From Flavobacteriaceae bacterium (GTDB lineage Bacteria; Bacteroidota; Bacteroidia; Flavobacteriales; Flavobacteriaceae), in assembly GCA_002691265.1 (NCBI GenBank), contig NZHJ01000010.1, forward strand, positions 6,680 through 16,856: a stretch of 10,177 nucleotides of DNA, in the 5' to 3' direction. Below, piece after piece: positions 9,043-10,177 of this stretch. Positions within the stretch are counted from its first letter, which is position 1, and each line of letters starts with the position of its first letter. The notes under the pieces are model-generated. The model was not told where the DNA came from, made no database searches, and saw only the letters and a list, made by a program, of their open reading frames with translations. Both the position numbers and the translations under genes were made by a program.

Positions 9043-9457
9043 ACTCACACCATTTCATTTAGCCATCCCGGTTGATAATATTCCTGTTTGTAGAAAATTC
9101 TATCGCACAGTTCTTGGATGTGAAGAAGGTAGAAGTAGTGAACACTGGGTAGACTTTAATCTCTTTGGCCACCAACTTGTTATTCATTATAAAGAAAAAT
9201 CTAACGAAGAAATTCATACAAACCCTGTTGATGGTAAAAATGTACCGGTCCCTCATTTTGGAGTTGTGTTAGAATGGGACACATTTCATAAATTTTCTGA
9301 CAACTTAATAAAAAAGGGAGTAGAATTTATAATTGAACCTTACATACGTTTTGAAGGTAAGCCAGGTGAACAAGCAACCATGTTTTTTATGGATCCTGCT
9401 GGCAATGCGCTAGAATTTAAATCCTTTAAAGACTTTAATCAAATCTTTGCCACTTAA
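9035..9457 (+). CDS. VOC-superfamily (glyoxalase/dioxygenase-like) metalloprotein of unknown substrate
   Basis: A 140-residue protein of the vicinal oxygen chelate fold, resembling the group annotated as predicted extradiol-dioxygenase relatives (COG3565, from memory). Two beta-alpha-beta-beta-beta modules can be read: FHLAIPV through GHQLVIHY, and PHFGVVLEW through [12 protein letters not shown]. Probable metal ligands sit at the usual places: His8, His74 and Glu127. The family-like segments [11 protein letters not shown] and [13 protein letters not shown] are intact. I chose the ATG at 9035 because its overlap with the preceding stop (ATGAATAA) is a typical coupled start; an in-frame TTG at 9026 would add only three residues. 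It is the last gene of the rluF operon and its stop touches the folD stop. Substrate and reaction are unknown; a link to pterin chemistry through its neighbour is only inference. Confidence 0.88.
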   Translation: MNKLTPFHLAIPVDNIPVCRKFYRTVLGCEEGRSSEHWVDFNLFGHQLVIHYKEKSNEEIHTNPVDGKNVPVPHFGVVLEWDTFHKFSDNLIKKGVEFIIEPYIRFEGKPGEQATMFFMDPAGNALEFKSFKDFNQIFAT

Positions 9458-10177
9458 TCAACCTTTGTATGCTAACAAGGTGTTTTTTAACAACATTGCT
9501 ATTGTCATTGGTCCGACACCTCCAGGCACAGGAGTAATATAACTAGACTTTTTAGAAACATTTTCATAATCAACATCCCCAACAATTTTATATCCTTTTT
9601 CAGAACCATCAGCGACCCTAGTTATTCCGACATCAACAATGACAGCACCATCTTTTACCATATCTTCTTTTACAAAATTTGGAACCCCCAATGCTGAAAT
9701 TATTATATCAGCCTGTTTGATTAACTCTTCAATGTTTTCAGTCCTACTATGTGCAAGCGTAACAGTTGAATTCCCAGGATTAGACTTTTGACTCATTAAA
9801 ATACTTATGGGTCTACCAACAATATCTGAACGACCAATAACAACTGTATGTTTTCCAGAGGTTTTAACATCATATCTTTTAAGAAGCTCCATAATTCCAA
9901 AAGGAGTTGCAGAAATAAAAGTCGGAAGACTAAGAGCCATTTTACCAAAATTTGTCGGATGAAAACCATCCACATCTTTGTCGGCATTAACAGCCATTAA
10001 TATTTTTTGTGAGTCTATGTGTTTTGGTAAAGGCAGTTGAACAATATAACCGTCGATATTTTCATCATTATTCAACTCGTTTACTTTTTCAAGAAGTTCA
10101 TTTTCAGATATAGACTCAGGAAGTTTTATGAGAGTAGACTCAAATCCAACTCTTTTACAAGCTCGAACTTTGCTGCC
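9458..10177 (-). CDS. folD: Bifunctional methylenetetrahydrofolate dehydrogenase/cyclohydrolase (5' end cut by window edge)
   Basis: Cytosolic enzyme converting 5,10-methylene-THF to 5,10-methenyl-THF with NADP and then to 10-formyl-THF, supplying one-carbon units for purines and fMet. The frame is open to the right edge, giving 239 residues; about 50 N-terminal residues lie outside. The first visible codons read [12 protein letters not shown], whose first Lys is probably the catalytic lysine of the Y-x3-K motif, with its Tyr just outside. Other landmarks: [22 protein letters not shown], the Rossmann segment [30 protein letters not shown] and the C-terminal [14 protein letters not shown]. An internal TTG at 10073-10075 is not the start, since conserved sequence continues upstream. 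The TGA stop (9458-9460) directly abuts the stop of the opposing VOC gene, so any terminator must lie within that gene. Confidence 0.96.
   Translation of the reverse strand, partial: GSKVRACKRVGFESTLIKLPESISENELLEKVNELNNDENIDGYIVQLPLPKHIDSQKILMAVNADKDVDGFHPTNFGKMALSLPTFISATPFGIMELLKRYDVKTSGKHTVVIGRSDIVGRPISILMSQKSNPGNSTVTLAHSRTENIEELIKQADIIISALGVPNFVKEDMVKDGAVIVDVGITRVADGSEKGYKIVGDVDYENVSKKSSYITPVPGGVGPMTIAMLLKNTLLAYKG

Noticed and set aside
9059..9256. Minus-strand open frame inside the VOC gene
   Set aside because: Antisense to a conserved VOC module and without motifs of its own.
9805..9987. Second minus-strand frame inside folD
   Set aside because: Out of frame with folD, low complexity and Leu-rich, and overlaps the conserved Rossmann segment of folD.
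10073..10075. TTG as the start of folD
   Set aside because: The reading frame continues to the window edge with FolD-like sequence ([18 protein letters not shown]), so the gene is cut by the edge and does not start here.

Overview
This window looks like a chromosomal housekeeping segment from a low-G+C, probably marine, Bacteroidota bacterium (class Flavobacteriia or close to it). Four things point there: a SecD-SecF fusion, a short GyrB of 644 residues, promoter elements of the Bacteroidota type (TAnnTTTG with an upstream TTG), and starts without Shine-Dalgarno sequences. This placement rests on reading the sequence, not on a search.

Layout: five genes on the minus strand fill the left three quarters. 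In transcription order they are queE (7-deazaguanine synthesis), asnB (asparagine synthetase), gyrB (DNA gyrase B), mdh (malate dehydrogenase) and secDF (protein export, running off the left edge). gyrB and mdh are 9 bases apart and almost certainly co-transcribed. secDF, gyrB and queE each have an identical TATATTTG element upstream. A 56-base divergent gap (7985-8040) separates queE from a plus-strand operon of three tightly packed genes: rluF (23S rRNA pseudouridine synthase), a pterin-4a-carbinolamine dehydratase, and a VOC-fold protein of unknown substrate whose start overlaps the dehydratase stop. The VOC gene meets folD (minus strand, running off the right edge) tail to tail with no base between the two stop codons.

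The genes do not form one pathway. They cover export, the TCA cycle, DNA supercoiling, amino-acid synthesis, RNA modification and folate/pterin chemistry. I see no mobile element, CRISPR array, phage gene, tRNA or rRNA, and no gap over 300 bases without a gene. Every protein with a recognised function keeps its key catalytic residues and shows no frameshift.

I found no convincing new system. The points most worth a second look are the uncharacterised VOC protein coupled to a pterin dehydratase, the almost leaderless queE promoter, a possible hairpin in the gyrB leader, and an inverted repeat bracketing the secDF promoter.
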